NCBI GenBank assembly: GCA_963580285.1
Contig: OY757026.1
Location: 85,038,651-85,102,650, forward strand
Reading direction: 5' to 3'
Source of the DNA: Lucinisca nassula
Lineage: Eukaryota; Mollusca; Bivalvia; Lucinida; Lucinidae
DNA: 64,000 nt
The notes under the pieces: generated by a model
What the model was told of the DNA's origin: nothing
The model's database searches: none
What the model saw: the letters and a program-made list of their open reading frames with translations, nothing else
Part shown: positions 14,111 to 27,800 of the stretch, piece by piece
Layout: every line of letters starts with the position of its first letter
How positions within the stretch are numbered: position 1 is the stretch's first letter
Translations under genes and position numbers: made by a program

Positions 14111-14120
14111 TTTAGGCCCT
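14100..14120. other. Deletion junction in one satellite monomer (about 303 bp lost)
   Basis: At this point CTCATTTT is followed directly by AGGCCCTTATAACTCGAG. In every other unit about 300 bp intervene, including the whole inverted repeat corresponding to 540-672. The two normal breakpoints, CATTTTGG and ACTTTAGG, share TTT, so the junction carries 3 bp of microhomology. Confidence 0.9.
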
Positions 14121-16419
14121 TATAACTCGAGTGTTTGTATGGCGATTAAGCTGAAATTTTGCATGCTGCTAGTACACCTCAGTGCCTCGAAGAGTGCAAA
14201 ATTTCATACTGCTACAACACGTATCTTGCGAGTTATAAGCCTTTGAAATTCGAGGAAACTAAACTTTGTGCCTATTTCTCGGGAAGACGAAATGAGTTGA
14301 AGAGGTGCAGTATGCCGTTTTCAAAAGGCATTGATGTCGCCTGCCATCGTGCAAAAACTCGCGAACACTGGGGCACTAGAAAGTGCCGAAATAAAGGGCT
14401 CATTTTTACATTGAGGTCTACGGGAAAACCGAATAAAACGCCGCGGCGCAGCCTAGAGGGCGATAACAATAGCTGTTTTTTCACCTTTAGTCCTTCTCAA
14501 TATAATACACCCTCGGGGCAAATTACAGATCGCTGCGTTCAATCGAAGCCGAGAAAAGTGGCTTAGAAAATTTGATTGAGGTTACCTGTGGTGGATGCTA
14601 AATTCTCATTTTGGTCACTTTAACGTAGACGCATGAAAACGGAGCCAAAACGTGTCCATGCGTGCCAAACAACCTGGGGTAAAATGGGAGTTGTTTCTGT
14701 CAAATAGTTTCGGAGATATAAGGGCCCAAACTTACGGTACTTTGACCTTCTAAGGGCCATAACTCGAAACACAGAGAACGAAGACAACTCCCATTTTATC
14801 CCAGGACACTTGGGTCAAGGGCGCATCATTTGGCAGCAATTATAAGCCGATTCCATCAAGTCACCTTTGCAACATTTAGACACCTTCGGCATATTGTTGT
14901 CCCGCCCAAAACTTTAGGCCCTTATAACTCGAGTGTTTGTATGGCGATTAAGCTGAAATTTTGCATGCTGCTAGTACACCTCAGTGCCTCGAAGAGTGCA
15001 AAATTTCATACTGCTACAACACGTATCTTGCGAGTTATAAGCCTTTGAAATTCGAGAAAACTAAACTTTGTGCCTATTTCTCGGGAAGACGAAATGAGTT
15101 GAAGAGGTGCAGTATGCCGCTTTCAAAAGGCATTGATGTCGCCTGCCATCGTGCAAAAACTCGCGAACACTGGGGCACTAGAAAGTGCCGAAATAAAGGG
15201 CTCATTTTTACATTGAGGTCTACGGGAAAACCGAATAAAACGCCGCGGCGCAGCCTAGAGGGCGATAACAATAGCGGTTTTTTCACCGTTAGTCCTTCTC
15301 AATATAATACACCCTCGGGGCAAATTACAGATCGCTGCGTTCAATAGAGGCCGAGAAAAATGGCTTAGAAAATTTGATTGAGGTTACCTGTGGTGGATGC
15401 TAAATTCTCATTTTGGTCACTTTAAAGTAGACGCATGAAAACGGTGCCAAAACGTGTCCATGCGTGCCAAACAACCTGGGGTAAAATGGGAGTTGTTTCT
15501 GTCAAATAGTTTCGGAGATATAAGGGCCCAAACTTACGGTACTTTGACCTTCTAAGGGCCATAACTCGAAACACAGAAAACGAAGACAACTCCCATTTTA
15601 TCCCAGGACACTTGGGTCAAGGGCGCATCATTTGGCAGCAATTATAAGCCGATTCCATCAAGTCACCTTTGCAACATTTAGACACCTTCGGCATATTGTT
15701 GTCCCGCCCAAAACTTTAGGCCCTTATAACTCGAGTGTTTGTATGGCGATTAAGCTGAAATTTTGCATGCTGCTAGTACACCTCAGTGCCTCGAAGAGTG
15801 CAAAATTTCATACTGCTACAACACGTATCTTGCGAGTTATAAGCCTTTGAAATTCGAGGAAACTAAACTTTGTGCCTATTTCTCGGGAAGACGAAATGAG
15901 TTGAAGAGGTGCAGTATGCCGCTTTCAAAAGGCATTGATGTCGCCTGCCATCGTGCAAAAACTCGCGAACACTTGGGCACTAGAAAGTGCCGAAATAAAG
16001 GGCTCATTTTTACATTGAGGTCTACGAGAAAACCGAATAAAACGCCGCGGCGCAGCCTAGAGGGCGATAACAATAGCGGTTTTTTCACCGTTAGTCCTTC
16101 TCAATATAATACACCCTCGGGGCAAATTACAGATCGCTGCGTTCAATATAGGCCGAGAAAAATGGCTTAGAAAATTTGATTGAGGTTACCTGTGGTGGAT
16201 GCTAAATTCTCATTTTGGTCACTTTAACGTAGACGCATGAAAACGGTGCCAAAACGTGTCCATGCGTGCCAAACAACCTGGGGTAAAATGGGAGTTGTTT
16301 CTGTCAAATAGTTTCGGAGATATAAGGGCCCAAACTTACGGTACTTTGACCTTCTAAGGGCCATAACTCGAAACACAGAGAACGAAGACAACTCCCATTT
16401 TATCCCAGGACACTTGGGT

Positions 16420-19400
16420 CAATGGCGCATCATTTGGCAGCAATTATAAGCCGATTCCATCAAGTCACCTTTAAAACATTTAGACACCTTCGGCATATTG
16501 TTGTCCCGCCCAAAACTTTAGGCCCTTATAACTCGAGTGTTTCAAAGGCGATTAAGCTGAAATTTTGCATGCTGCTAGTACACCTCAGTGCCTCGAAGAG
16601 TGCAAAATTTCATACTGCTACAACACGTATCGTGCGAGTTATAAGCCTTTGAAATTCGAGGAGACTAAACTTTGTGCCTATTTCTCGGGAAGACGAAATG
16701 AGTTGAAGAGGTGCAGTATGCCGCTTTCAAAAGGCATTGATGTCGCCTGCCATCGTGCAAAAACTCGCGAACACTGGGGCACTAGAAAGTGCCGAAATAA
16801 AGGGCTCATTTTTACATTGAGGTCTACGGGAAAACCGAATAAAACGCCGCGGCGCAGCCTAGAGGGCGATAACAATAGCGGTTTTTTCACCGTTAGTCCT
16901 TCTCAATATAATACACCCTCGGGGCAAATTACAGATCGCTGCTTTCAATAGAGGCCGAGAAAAGTGGCTTAGAAAATTTGATTGAGGTTACCTGTGGTGG
17001 ATGCTAAATTCTCATTTTGGTCACTTTAAAGTAGACGCATGAAAACGGTGCCAAAACGTGTCCATGCGTGCCAAACAACCTGGGGTAAAATGGGAGTTGT
17101 TTCTGTCAAATAGTTTCGGAGATATAAGGGCCCAAACTTACGGTACTTTGACCTTCTAAGGGCCAAAACTCGAAACACAGAAAACGAAGACAACTCCCAT
17201 TTTATCCCAGGACACTTGGGTCAAGGGCGCATCATTTGGCAGCAATTATAAGCCGATTCCATCAAGTCACCTTTGCAACATTTAGACACCTTCGGCATAT
17301 TGTTGTCCCGCCCAAAACTTTAGGCCCTTATAACTCGAGTGTTTGTATGGCGATTAAGCTGAAATTTTGCATGCTGCTAGTACACCTCAGTGCCTCGAAG
17401 AGTGCAAAATTTCATACTGCTACAACACGTATCTTGCGAGTTATAAGCCTTTGAAATTCGAGGAAACTAAACTTTGTGCCTATTTCTCGGGAAGACGAAA
17501 TGAGTTGAAGAGGTGCAGTATGCCGCTTTCAAAAGGCATTGATGTCGCCTGCCATCGTGCAAAAACTCGCGAACACTTGGGCACTAGAAAGTGCCGAAAT
17601 AAAGGGCTCATTTTTACATTGAGGTCTACGGGAAAACCGAATAAAACGCCGCGGCGCAGCCTAGAGGGCGATAACAATAGCGGTTTTTTCACCGTTAGTC
17701 CTTCTCAATATAATACACCCTCGGGGCAAATTACAGATCGCTGCGTTCAATAGAGGCCGAGAAAAGTGGCTTAGAAAATTTGATTGAGGTTACCTGTGGT
17801 GGATGCTAAATTCTCATTTTGGTCACTTTAACGTAGACGCATGAAAACGATGCCAAAACGTGTCCATGCGTGCCAAACAACCTGGGGTAAAATGGGAGTT
17901 GTTTCTGTCAAATAGTTTCGGAGATATAAGGGCCCAAACTTACGGTACTTTGACCTTCTAAGGGCCATAACTCGAAACACAGAGAACGAAGACAACTCCC
18001 ATTTTATCCCAGGACACTTGGGTCAATGGCGCATCATTTGGCAGCAATTATAAGCCGATTCCATCAAGTCACCTTTGCAACATTTAGACACCTTCGGCAT
18101 ATTGTTGTCCCGCCCAAAACTTTAGGCCCTTATCACTCGAGTGTTTGTTTGGCGATTAAGCTGAAATTTTGCATGCTGCTAGTACACCTCAGTGCCTCGA
18201 AGAGTGCAAAATTTCATACTGCTACAACACGTATCTTGCGAGTTATAAGCCTTTGAAATTCGAGGAAACTAAACTTTGTGCCTATTTCTCGGGAAGACGA
18301 AATGAGTTGAAGAGGTGCAGTATGCCGCTTTCAAAAGGCATTGATGTCGCCTGCCATCGTGCAAAAACTCGCGAACACTGGGGCACTAGAAAGTGCCGAA
18401 ATAAAGGGCTCATTTTTACATTGAGGTCTACGGGAAAACCGAATAAAACGCCGCGGCGCAGCCTAGAGGGCGATAACAATAGCGGTTTTTTCACCGTTAG
18501 TCCTTCTCAATATAATACACCCTCGGGGCAAATTACAGATCGCTGCGTTCAATAGAGGCCGAGAAAAGTGGCTTAGAAAATTTGATTGAGGTTACCTGTG
18601 GTGGATGCTAAATTCTCAATTTGGTCACCTTAACGTAGACGCATGAAAACGGTGCCAAAACGTGTCCATGCGTGCCAAACAACCTGGGGTAAAATGGGAG
18701 TTGTTTCTGTCAAAAAGTTTCGGAGATATAAGGGCCCAAACTTACGGTACTTTGACCTTCTAAGGGCCATAACTCGAAACACAGAGAACGAAGACAACTC
18801 CCATTTTATCCCAGGACACTTGGGTCAAGGGCGCATCATTTGGCAGCAATTATAAGCCGATTCCATCAAGTCACCTTTGCAACATTTAGACACCTTCGGC
18901 ATATTGTTGTCCCGCCCAAAACTTTAGGCCCTTATAACTCGAGTGTTTGTATGGCGATTAAGCTGAAATTTTGCATGCTGCTAGTACACCTCAGTGCCTC
19001 GAAGTGTGCAAAATTTCATACTGCTACAACACGTATCTTGCGAGTTATAAGCCTTTGAAATTCGAGGAAACTAAACTTTGTGCCTATTTCTCGGGGAGAC
19101 GAAATGAGTTGAAGAGGTGCAGTATGCCGCTTTCAAAAGGCATTGATGTCGCCTGCCATCGTGCAAAAACTCGCGAACACTGGGGCACTAGAAAGTGCCG
19201 AAATAAAGGGCTCATTTTTACATTGAGGTCTACGGGAAAACCGAATAAAACGCCGCGGCGCAGCCTAGAGGGCGATAACAATAGCGGTTTTTTCACCGTT
19301 AGTCCTTCTCAATATAATACACCCTCGGGGCAAATTACAGATCGCTGCGTTCAATAGAGGCCGAGAAAAGTGGCTTAGAAAATTTGATTGAGGTTACCTG

Positions 19401-21850
19401 TGGTGGATGCTAAATTCTCATGTTGGTCACTTTAACGTAGACGCATGAAAACGGTGCCAAAACGTGTCCATGCGTGCCAAACAACCTGGGGTAAAATGGG
19501 AGTTGTTTCTGTCAAATAGTTTCGGAGATATAAGGGCCCAAACTTACGGTACTTTGACCTTCTAAGGGCCATAACTCGAAACACAGAGAACGAAGACAAC
19601 TCCCATTTTATCCCAGGACACTTGGGTCAAGGGCGCATCATTTGGCAGCAATTATAAGCCGATTCCATCAAGTCACCTTTGCAACATTTAGACACCTTCG
19701 GCATATTTTTGTCCCGCCCAAAACTTTAGGCCCTTATAACTCGAGTGTTTGTATGGCGATTAAGCTGAAATTTTGCATGCTGCTAGTACACCTCAGTGCC
19801 TCGAAGAGTGCAAAATTTCATACTGCTACAACACGTATCGTGCGAGTTATAAGCCTTTGAATTTCGAGGAGACTAAACTTTGTGCCTATTTCTCGGGAAG
19901 ACGAAATGAGTTGAAGAGGTGCAGTATGCCGCTTTCAAAAGGCATTGATGTCGCCTGCCATCGTGCAAAAACTCGCGAACACTGGGGCACTAGAAAGTGC
20001 CGAAATAAAGGGCTCATTTTTACATTGAGGTCTACGGGAAAACCGAATAAAACGCCGCGGCGCAGCTTAGAGGGCGATAACAATAGCGGTTTTTTCACCG
20101 TTAGTCCTTCTCAATATAATACACCCTCGGGGCAAATTACAGATCGCTGCGTTCAATAGAGGCCGAGAAAAGTGGCTTAGAAAATTTGATTGAGGTTACC
20201 TGTGGTGGATGCTAAATTCTCATTTTGGTCACTTTAACGTAGACGCATGAAAACGGTGCCAAAACGTGTCCATGCGTGCCAAACAACCTGGGGTAAAATG
20301 GGAGTTGTTTCTGTCAAATAGTTTCGGAGATATAAGGACCCAAACTTACGGTACTTTGACCTTCTAAGGGCCATAACTCGAAACACGGAGAACGAAGACA
20401 ACTCCCATTTTATCCCAGGACACTTGGGTCAATGGCGCATCATTTGGCAGCAATTATAAGCCGATTCCATCAAGTCACCTTTGCAACATTTAGACACCTT
20501 CGGCATATTGTTGTCCCGCCCAAAACTTTAGGCCCTTATAACTCGAGTGTTTGTATGGCGATTAAGCTGAAATTTTGCATGCTGCTAGTACACCTCAGTG
20601 CCTCGAAGAGTGCAAAATTTCATACTGCTACAACACGTATCTTGCGAGTTATAAGCCTTTGAAATTCGAGGAAACTAAACTTTGTGCCTATTTCTCGGGA
20701 AGACGAAATGAGTTGAAGAGGTGCAGTATGCCGCTTTCAAAAGGCATTGATGTCGCCTGCCATCGTGCAAAAACTCGCGAACACTGGGGCACTAGAAAGT
20801 GCCGAAATAAAGGGCTCATTTTTACATTGAGGTCTACGGGAAAACCGAATAAAACGCCGCGGCGCAGCCTAGAGGGCGATAACAATAGCGGTTTTTTCAC
20901 CGTTAGTCCTTCTCAATATATTACACCCTCGGGGCAAATTACAGATCGCTGCGTTCAATAGAGGCCGAGAAAAGTGGCTTAGAAAATTTGATTGAGGTTA
21001 CCTGTGGTGGATGCTAAATTCTCATTTTGGTCACTTTAACGTAGACGCATGAAAACGATGCCAAAACGTGTCCATGCGTGCCAAACAACCTGGGGTAAAA
21101 TGGGAGTTGTTTCTGTCAAATAGTTTCGGAGATATAAGGGCCCAAACTTACGGTACTTTGACCTTCTAAGGGCCATAACTCGAAACACAGAGAACGAAGA
21201 CAACTCCCATTTTATCCCAGGACACTTGGGTCAATGGCGCATCATTTGGCAGCAATTATAAGCCGATTCCATCAAGTCACCTTTGCAACATTTAGACACC
21301 TTCGGCATATTGTTGTCCCGCCCAAAACTTTAGGCCCTTATCACTCGAGTGTTTGTTTGGCGATTAAGCTGAAATTTTGCATGCTGCTAGTACACCTCAG
21401 TGCCTCGAAGAGTGCAAAATTTCATACTGCTACAACACGTATCTTGCGAGTTATAAGCCTTTGAAATTCGAGGAAACTAAACTTTGTGCCTATTTCTCGG
21501 GAAGACGAAATGAGTTGAAGAGGTGCAGTATGCCGCTTTCAAAAGGCATTGATGTCGCCTGCCATCGTGCAAAAACTCGCGAACACTGGGGCACTAGAAA
21601 GTGCCGAAATAAAGGGCTCATTTTTACATTGAGGTCTACGGGAAAACCGAATAAAACGCCGCGGCGCAGCCTAGAGGGCGATAACAATAGCGGTTTTTTC
21701 ACCGTTAGTCCTTCTCAATATAATACACCCTCGGGGCAAATTACAGATCGCTGCGTTCAATAGAGGCCGAGAAAAGTGGCTTAGAAAATTTGATTGAGGT
21801 TACCTGTGGTGGATGCTAAATTCTCAATTTGGTCACCTTAACGTAGACGC
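16420..21850 (+). repeat. Higher-order repeat: 4-mer, period 3208 bp
   Basis: Shared variants lie 3208 bp (4 x 802) apart. TATCACTCGAGTGTTTGTTTGG occurs at about 18133 and 21341. AAAACGATGCC occurs at about 17845 and 21053. CTCAATTTGGTCACCTT occurs at about 18615 and 21823. CGTATCGTGCGAG with GAGGAGACTAAAC occurs at about 16626 and 19834. The copies also differ, so each carries some later point changes. Confidence 0.8.
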
Positions 21851-24800
21851 ATGAAAACGGTGCCAAAACGTGTCCATGCGTGCCAAACAACCTGGGGTAA
21901 AATGGGAGTTGTTTCTGTCAAATAGTTTCGGAGATATAAGGGCCCAAACTTACGGTACTTTGACCTTCTAAGGGCCAAAACTCGAAACACAGAAAACGAA
22001 GACAACTCCCATTTTATCCCAGGACACTTGGGTCAAGGGCGCATCATTTGGCAGCAATTATAAGCCGATTCCATCAAGTCACCTTTGCAACATTTAGACA
22101 CCTTCGGCATATTGTTGTCCCGCCCAAAAGTTTAGGCCCTTATAACTCGAGTGTTTGTATGGCGATTAAGCTGAAATTTTGCATGCTGCTAGTACACCTC
22201 AGTGCCTCGAAGAGTGCAAAATTTCATACTGCTACAACACGTATCTTGCGAGTTATAAGCCTTTGAAATTCGAGGAAACTAAACTTTGTGCCTATTTCTC
22301 GGGAAGACGAAATGAGTTGAAGAGGTGCAGTATGCCGCTTTCAAAAGGCATTGATGTCGCCTGCCATCGTGCAAAAACTCGCGAACACTGGGGCACTAGA
22401 AAGTGCCGAAATAAAGGGCTCATTTTTACATTGAGGTCTACGGGAAAACCGAATAAAACGCCGCGGCGCAGCCTAGAGGGCGATAACAATAGCGGTTTTT
22501 TCACCGTTAGTCCTTCTCAATATAATACACCCTCGGGGCAAATTACAGATCGCTGCGTTCAATAGAGGCCGAGAAAAGTGGCTTAGAAAATTTGATTGAG
22601 GTTACCTGTGGTGGATGCTAAATTCTCATTTTGGTCACTTTAACGTAGAATCATGAAAACGGTGCCAAAACGTGTCCATGCGTGCCAAACAACCTGGGGT
22701 AAAATGGGAGTTGTTTCTGTCAAATAGTTTCGGAGATATAAGGGCCCAAACTTACGGTACTTTGACCTTCTAAGGGCCATAACTCGAAACACGGAGAACG
22801 AAGACAACTCCCATTTTATCCCAGGACACTTGGGTCAAGGGCGCATCATTTGGCAGCAATTATAAGCCGATTCCATAAAGTCACCTTTGCAACATTTAGA
22901 CACCTTCGGCATATTGTTGTCCCGCCCAAAACTTTAGGCCCTTATAACTCGAGTGTTTGTATGGCGATTAAGCTGAAATTTTGCATGCTGCTAGTACACC
23001 TCAGTGCCTCGAAGAGTGCAAAATTTCATACTGCTACAACACGTATCTTGCGAGTTATAAGCCTTTGAAATTCGAGGAAACTAAACTTTGTGCCTATTTC
23101 TCGGGAAGACGAAATGAGTTGAAGAGGTGCAGTATGCCGCTTTCAAAAGGCATTGATGTCGCCTGCCATCGTGCAAAAACTCGCGAACACTGGGGCACTA
23201 GAAAGTGCCGAAATAAAGGGCTCATTTTTACATTGAGGTCTACGGGAAAACCGAATAAAACGCCGCGGCGCAGCCTAGAGGGCGATAACAATAGCGGTTT
23301 TTTCACCGTTAGTCCTTCTCAATATAATACACCCTCGGGGCAAATTACAGATCGCTGCGTTCAATAGAGGCCGAGAAAAGTGGCTTAGAAAATTTGATTG
23401 AGGTTACCTGTGGTGGATGCTAAATTCTCATTTTGGTCACTTTAACGTAGACGCATGAAAACGGTGCCAAAACGTGTCCATGCGTGCCAAACAACCTGGG
23501 GTAAAATGGGAGTTGTTTCTGTCAATTAGTTTCGGAGATATAAGGGCCCAAACTTACGGTACTTCGACCTTCTAAGGGCCATAACTCGAAACACAGAGAA
23601 CGAAGACAACTCCCATTTTATCCCAGGACACTTGGGTCAAGGGCGCATCATTTGGCAGCAATTATAAGCCGATTCCATCAAGTCACCTTTGCAACATTTA
23701 GACACCTTCGGCATATTGTTGTCCCGCCCAAAACTTTAGGCCCTTATAACTCGAGTGTTTGTATGGCGATTAAGCTGACATTTTGCATGCTGCTAGTACA
23801 CCTCAGTGCCTCGAAGAGTGCAAAATTTCATACTGCTACAACACGTATCTTGCGAGTTATAAGCCTTTGAAATTCGAGGAAACTAAACTTTGTGCCTATT
23901 TCTCGGGAAGACGAAATGAGTTGAAGAGGTGCAGTATGCCGCTTTCAAAAGGCATTGATGTCGCCTGCCATCGTGCAAAAACTCGCGAACACTGGGGCAC
24001 TAGAAAGTGCCGAAATAAAGGGCTCATTTTTACATTGAGGTCTACGGGAAAACCGAATAAAACGCCGCGGCGCAGCCTAGAGGGCGATAACAATAGCGGT
24101 TTTTTCACCGTTAGTCCTTCTCAATATAATACACCCTCGGGGCAAATTACAGATCGCTGCGTTCAATAGAGGCCGAGAAAAGTGGCTTAGAAAATTTGAT
24201 TGAGGTTACCTGTGGTGGATGCTAAATTCTCATTTTGGTCACTTTAACGTAGACGCATGAAAACGGTGCCAAAACGTGTCCATGCGTGCCAAACAACCTG
24301 GGGTAAAATGGGAGTTGTTTCTGTCAATTAGTTTCGGAGATATAAGGGCCCAAACTTACGGTACTTCGACCTTCTAAGGGCCATAACTCGAAACACAGAG
24401 AACGAAGACAACTCCCATTTTATCCCAGGACACTTGGGTCAAGGGCGCATCATTTGGCAGCAATTATAAGCCGATTCCATCAAGTCACCTTTGCAACATT
24501 TAGACACCTTCGGCATATTGTTGTCCCGCCCAAAACTTTAGGCCCTTATAACTCGAGTGTTTGTATGGCGATTAAGCTGAAATTTTGCATGCTGCTAGTA
24601 CACCTCAGTGCCTCGAAGAGTGCAAAATTTCATACTGCTACAACACGTATCTTGCGAGTTATAAGCCTTTGAAATTCGAGGAAACTAAACTTTGTGCCTA
24701 TTTCTCGGGAAGACGAAATGAGTTGAAGAGGTGCAGTATGCCGCTTTCAAAAGGCATTGATGTCGCCTGCCATCGTGCAAAAACTCGCGAACACTGGGGC

Positions 24801-27800
24801 ACTAGAAAGTGCCGAAATAAAGGGCTCATTTTTACATTGAGGTCTACGGGAAAACCGAATAAAACGCCGCGGCGCAGCCTAGAGGGCGATAACAATAGCG
24901 GTTTTTTCACCGTTAGTCCTTCTCAATATAATACACCCTCGGGGCAAATTACAGATCGCTGCGTTCAATAGAGGCCGAGAAAAGTGGCTTAGAAAATTTG
25001 ATTGAGGTTACCTGTGGTGGATGCTAAATTCTCATTTTGGTCACTTTAACGTAGACGCATGAAAACGGTGCCAAAACGTGTCCATGCGTGCCAAACACCC
25101 TGGGGTAAAATGGGAGTTGTTTCTGTCAAATAGTTTCGGAGATATAAGGGCCCAAACTTACGGTACTTTGACCTTCTAAGGGCCATAACTCGAAACACAG
25201 AGAACGAAGACAACTCCCATTTTATCCCAGGACACTTGGGTCAATGGCGCATCATTTGGCAGCAATTATAAGCCGATTCCATCAAGTCACCTTTTGCAAC
25301 ATTTAGACACCTTCGGCATATTGTTGTCCCGCCCAAAACTTTAGGCCCTTATAACTCGAGTGTTTGTATGGCGATTAAGCTGAAATTTTGCATGCTGCTA
25401 GTATACCTCAGTGCCTCGAAGAGTGCAAAATTTCATATTGCTACAACACGTATCTTGCGAGTTATAAGCCTTTGAAATTCGAGGAAACTAAACTTTGTGC
25501 CTATTTCTCGGGAAGACGAAATGAGTTGAAGAGGTGCAGTATGCCGCTTTCAAAAGGCATTGATGTCGCCTGCCATCGTGCAAAAACTCGCGAACACTGG
25601 GGCACTAGAAAGTGCCGAAATAAAGGGCTCATTTTTACATTGAGGTCTACGGGAAAACCGAATAAAACGCCGCGGCGCAGCCTAGAGGGCGATAACAATA
25701 GCGGTTTTTTCACCGTTAGTCCTTCTCAATATAATACACCCTCGGGGCAAATTACAGATCGCTGCGTTCAATAGAGGCCGAGAAAAGTGGCTTAGAAAAT
25801 TTGATTGAAGTTACCTGTGGTGGATGCTAAATTCTCATTTTGGTCACTTTAACGTAGACGCATGAAAACGGTGCCAAAACGTGTCCATGCGTGCCAAACA
25901 ACCTGGGGTAAAATGGGAGTTGTTTCTGTCAAATAGTTTCGGAGATATAAGGGCCCAAACTTACGGTACTTTGACCTTCTAAGGGCCATAACTCGAAACA
26001 CAGAGAACGAAGCCAACTCCCATTTTATCCCAGGACACTTGGGCTAAGGGCGCATCATTTGGCAGCAATTATAAGCCGATTCCATCAAGTCACCTTTGCA
26101 ACATTTAGACACCTTCGGCATATTGTTGTCCCGCCCAAAACTTTAGGCCCTTATAACTCGAGTGTTTGTATGGCGATTAAGCTGAAATTTTGCATGCTGC
26201 TAGTACACCTCAGTGCCTCGAAGAGTGCAATATTTCATACTGCTACAACACGTATCTTGCGAGTTATAAGCCTTTGAAATTCGAGGAAACTAAACTTTGT
26301 GCCTATTTCTCGGGAAGACGAAATGAGTTGAAGAGGTGCAGTATGCCGCTTTCATAAGGCATTGATGTCGCCTGCCATCGTGCAAAAACTCGCGAACACT
26401 GGGGCACTAGAAAGTGCCGAAATAAAGGGCTCATTTTTACATTGAGGTCTACGGGAAAACCGAATAAAACGCCGCGGCGCAGCCTAGAGGGCGATAACAA
26501 TAGCGGTTTTTTCACCGTTAGTCCTTCTCAATATAATACACCCTCGGGGCAAATTACAGATCGCTGCGTTCAATAGAGGCCGAGAAAAGTGGCTTAGAAA
26601 ATTTGATTGAGGTTACCTGTGGTGGATGCTAAATTCTCATTTTGGTCACTTTAACGTAGACGCATGAAAACGGTGCCAAAACGTGTCCATGCGTGCCAAA
26701 CACCCTGGGGTAAAATGGGAGTTGTTTCTGTCAAATAGTTTCGGAGATATAAGGGCCCAAACTTACGGTACTTTGACCTTCTAAGGGCCATAACTCGAAA
26801 CACAGAGAACGAAGACAACTCCCATTTTATCCCAGGACACTTGGGTCAAGGGCGCATCATTTGGCAGCAATTATAAGCCGATTCCATCAAGTCACCTTTT
26901 GCAACATTTAGACACCTTCGGCATATTGTTGTCCCGCCCAAAACTTTAGGCCCTTATAACTCGAGTGTTTGTATGGCGATTAAGCTGAAATTTTGCATGC
27001 TGCTAGTATACCTCAGTGCCTCGAAGAGTGCAAAATTTCATATTGCTACAACACGTATCTTGCGAGTTATAAGCCTTTGAAATTCGAGGAAACTAAACTT
27101 TGTGCCTATTTCTCGGGAAGACGAAATGAGTTGAAGAGGTGCAGTATGCCGCTTTCAAAAGGCATTGATGTCGCCTGCCATCGTGCAAAAACTCGCGAAC
27201 ACTGGGGCACTAGAAAGTGCCGAAATAAAGGGCTCATTTTTACATTGAGGTCTACGGGAAAACCGAATAAAACGCCGCGGCGCAGCCTAGAGGGCGATAA
27301 CAATAGCGGTTTTTTCACCGTTAGTCCTTCTCAATATAATACACCCTCGGGGCAAATTACAGATCGCTGCGTTCAATAGAGGCCGAGAAAAGTGGCTTAG
27401 AATATTTGATTGAGGTTACCTGTGGTGGATGCTAAATTCTCATTTTGGTCACTTTAACGTAGACGCATGAAAACGGTGCCAAAACGTGTCCATGCGTGCC
27501 AAACAACCTGGGGTAAAATGGGAGTTGTTTCTGTCAAATAGTTTCGGAGATATAAGGGCCCAAACTTACGGTACTTTGACCTTCTAAGGGCCATAACTCG
27601 AAACACAGAGAACGAAGCCAACTCCCATTTTATCCCAGGACACTTGGGCTAAGGGCGCATCATTTGGCAGCAATTATAAGCCGATTCCATCAAGTCACCT
27701 TTGCAACATTTAGACACCTTCGGCATATTGTTGTCCCGCCCAAAACTTTAGGCCCTTATAACTCGAGTGTTTGTATGGCGATTAAGCTGAAATTTTGCAT

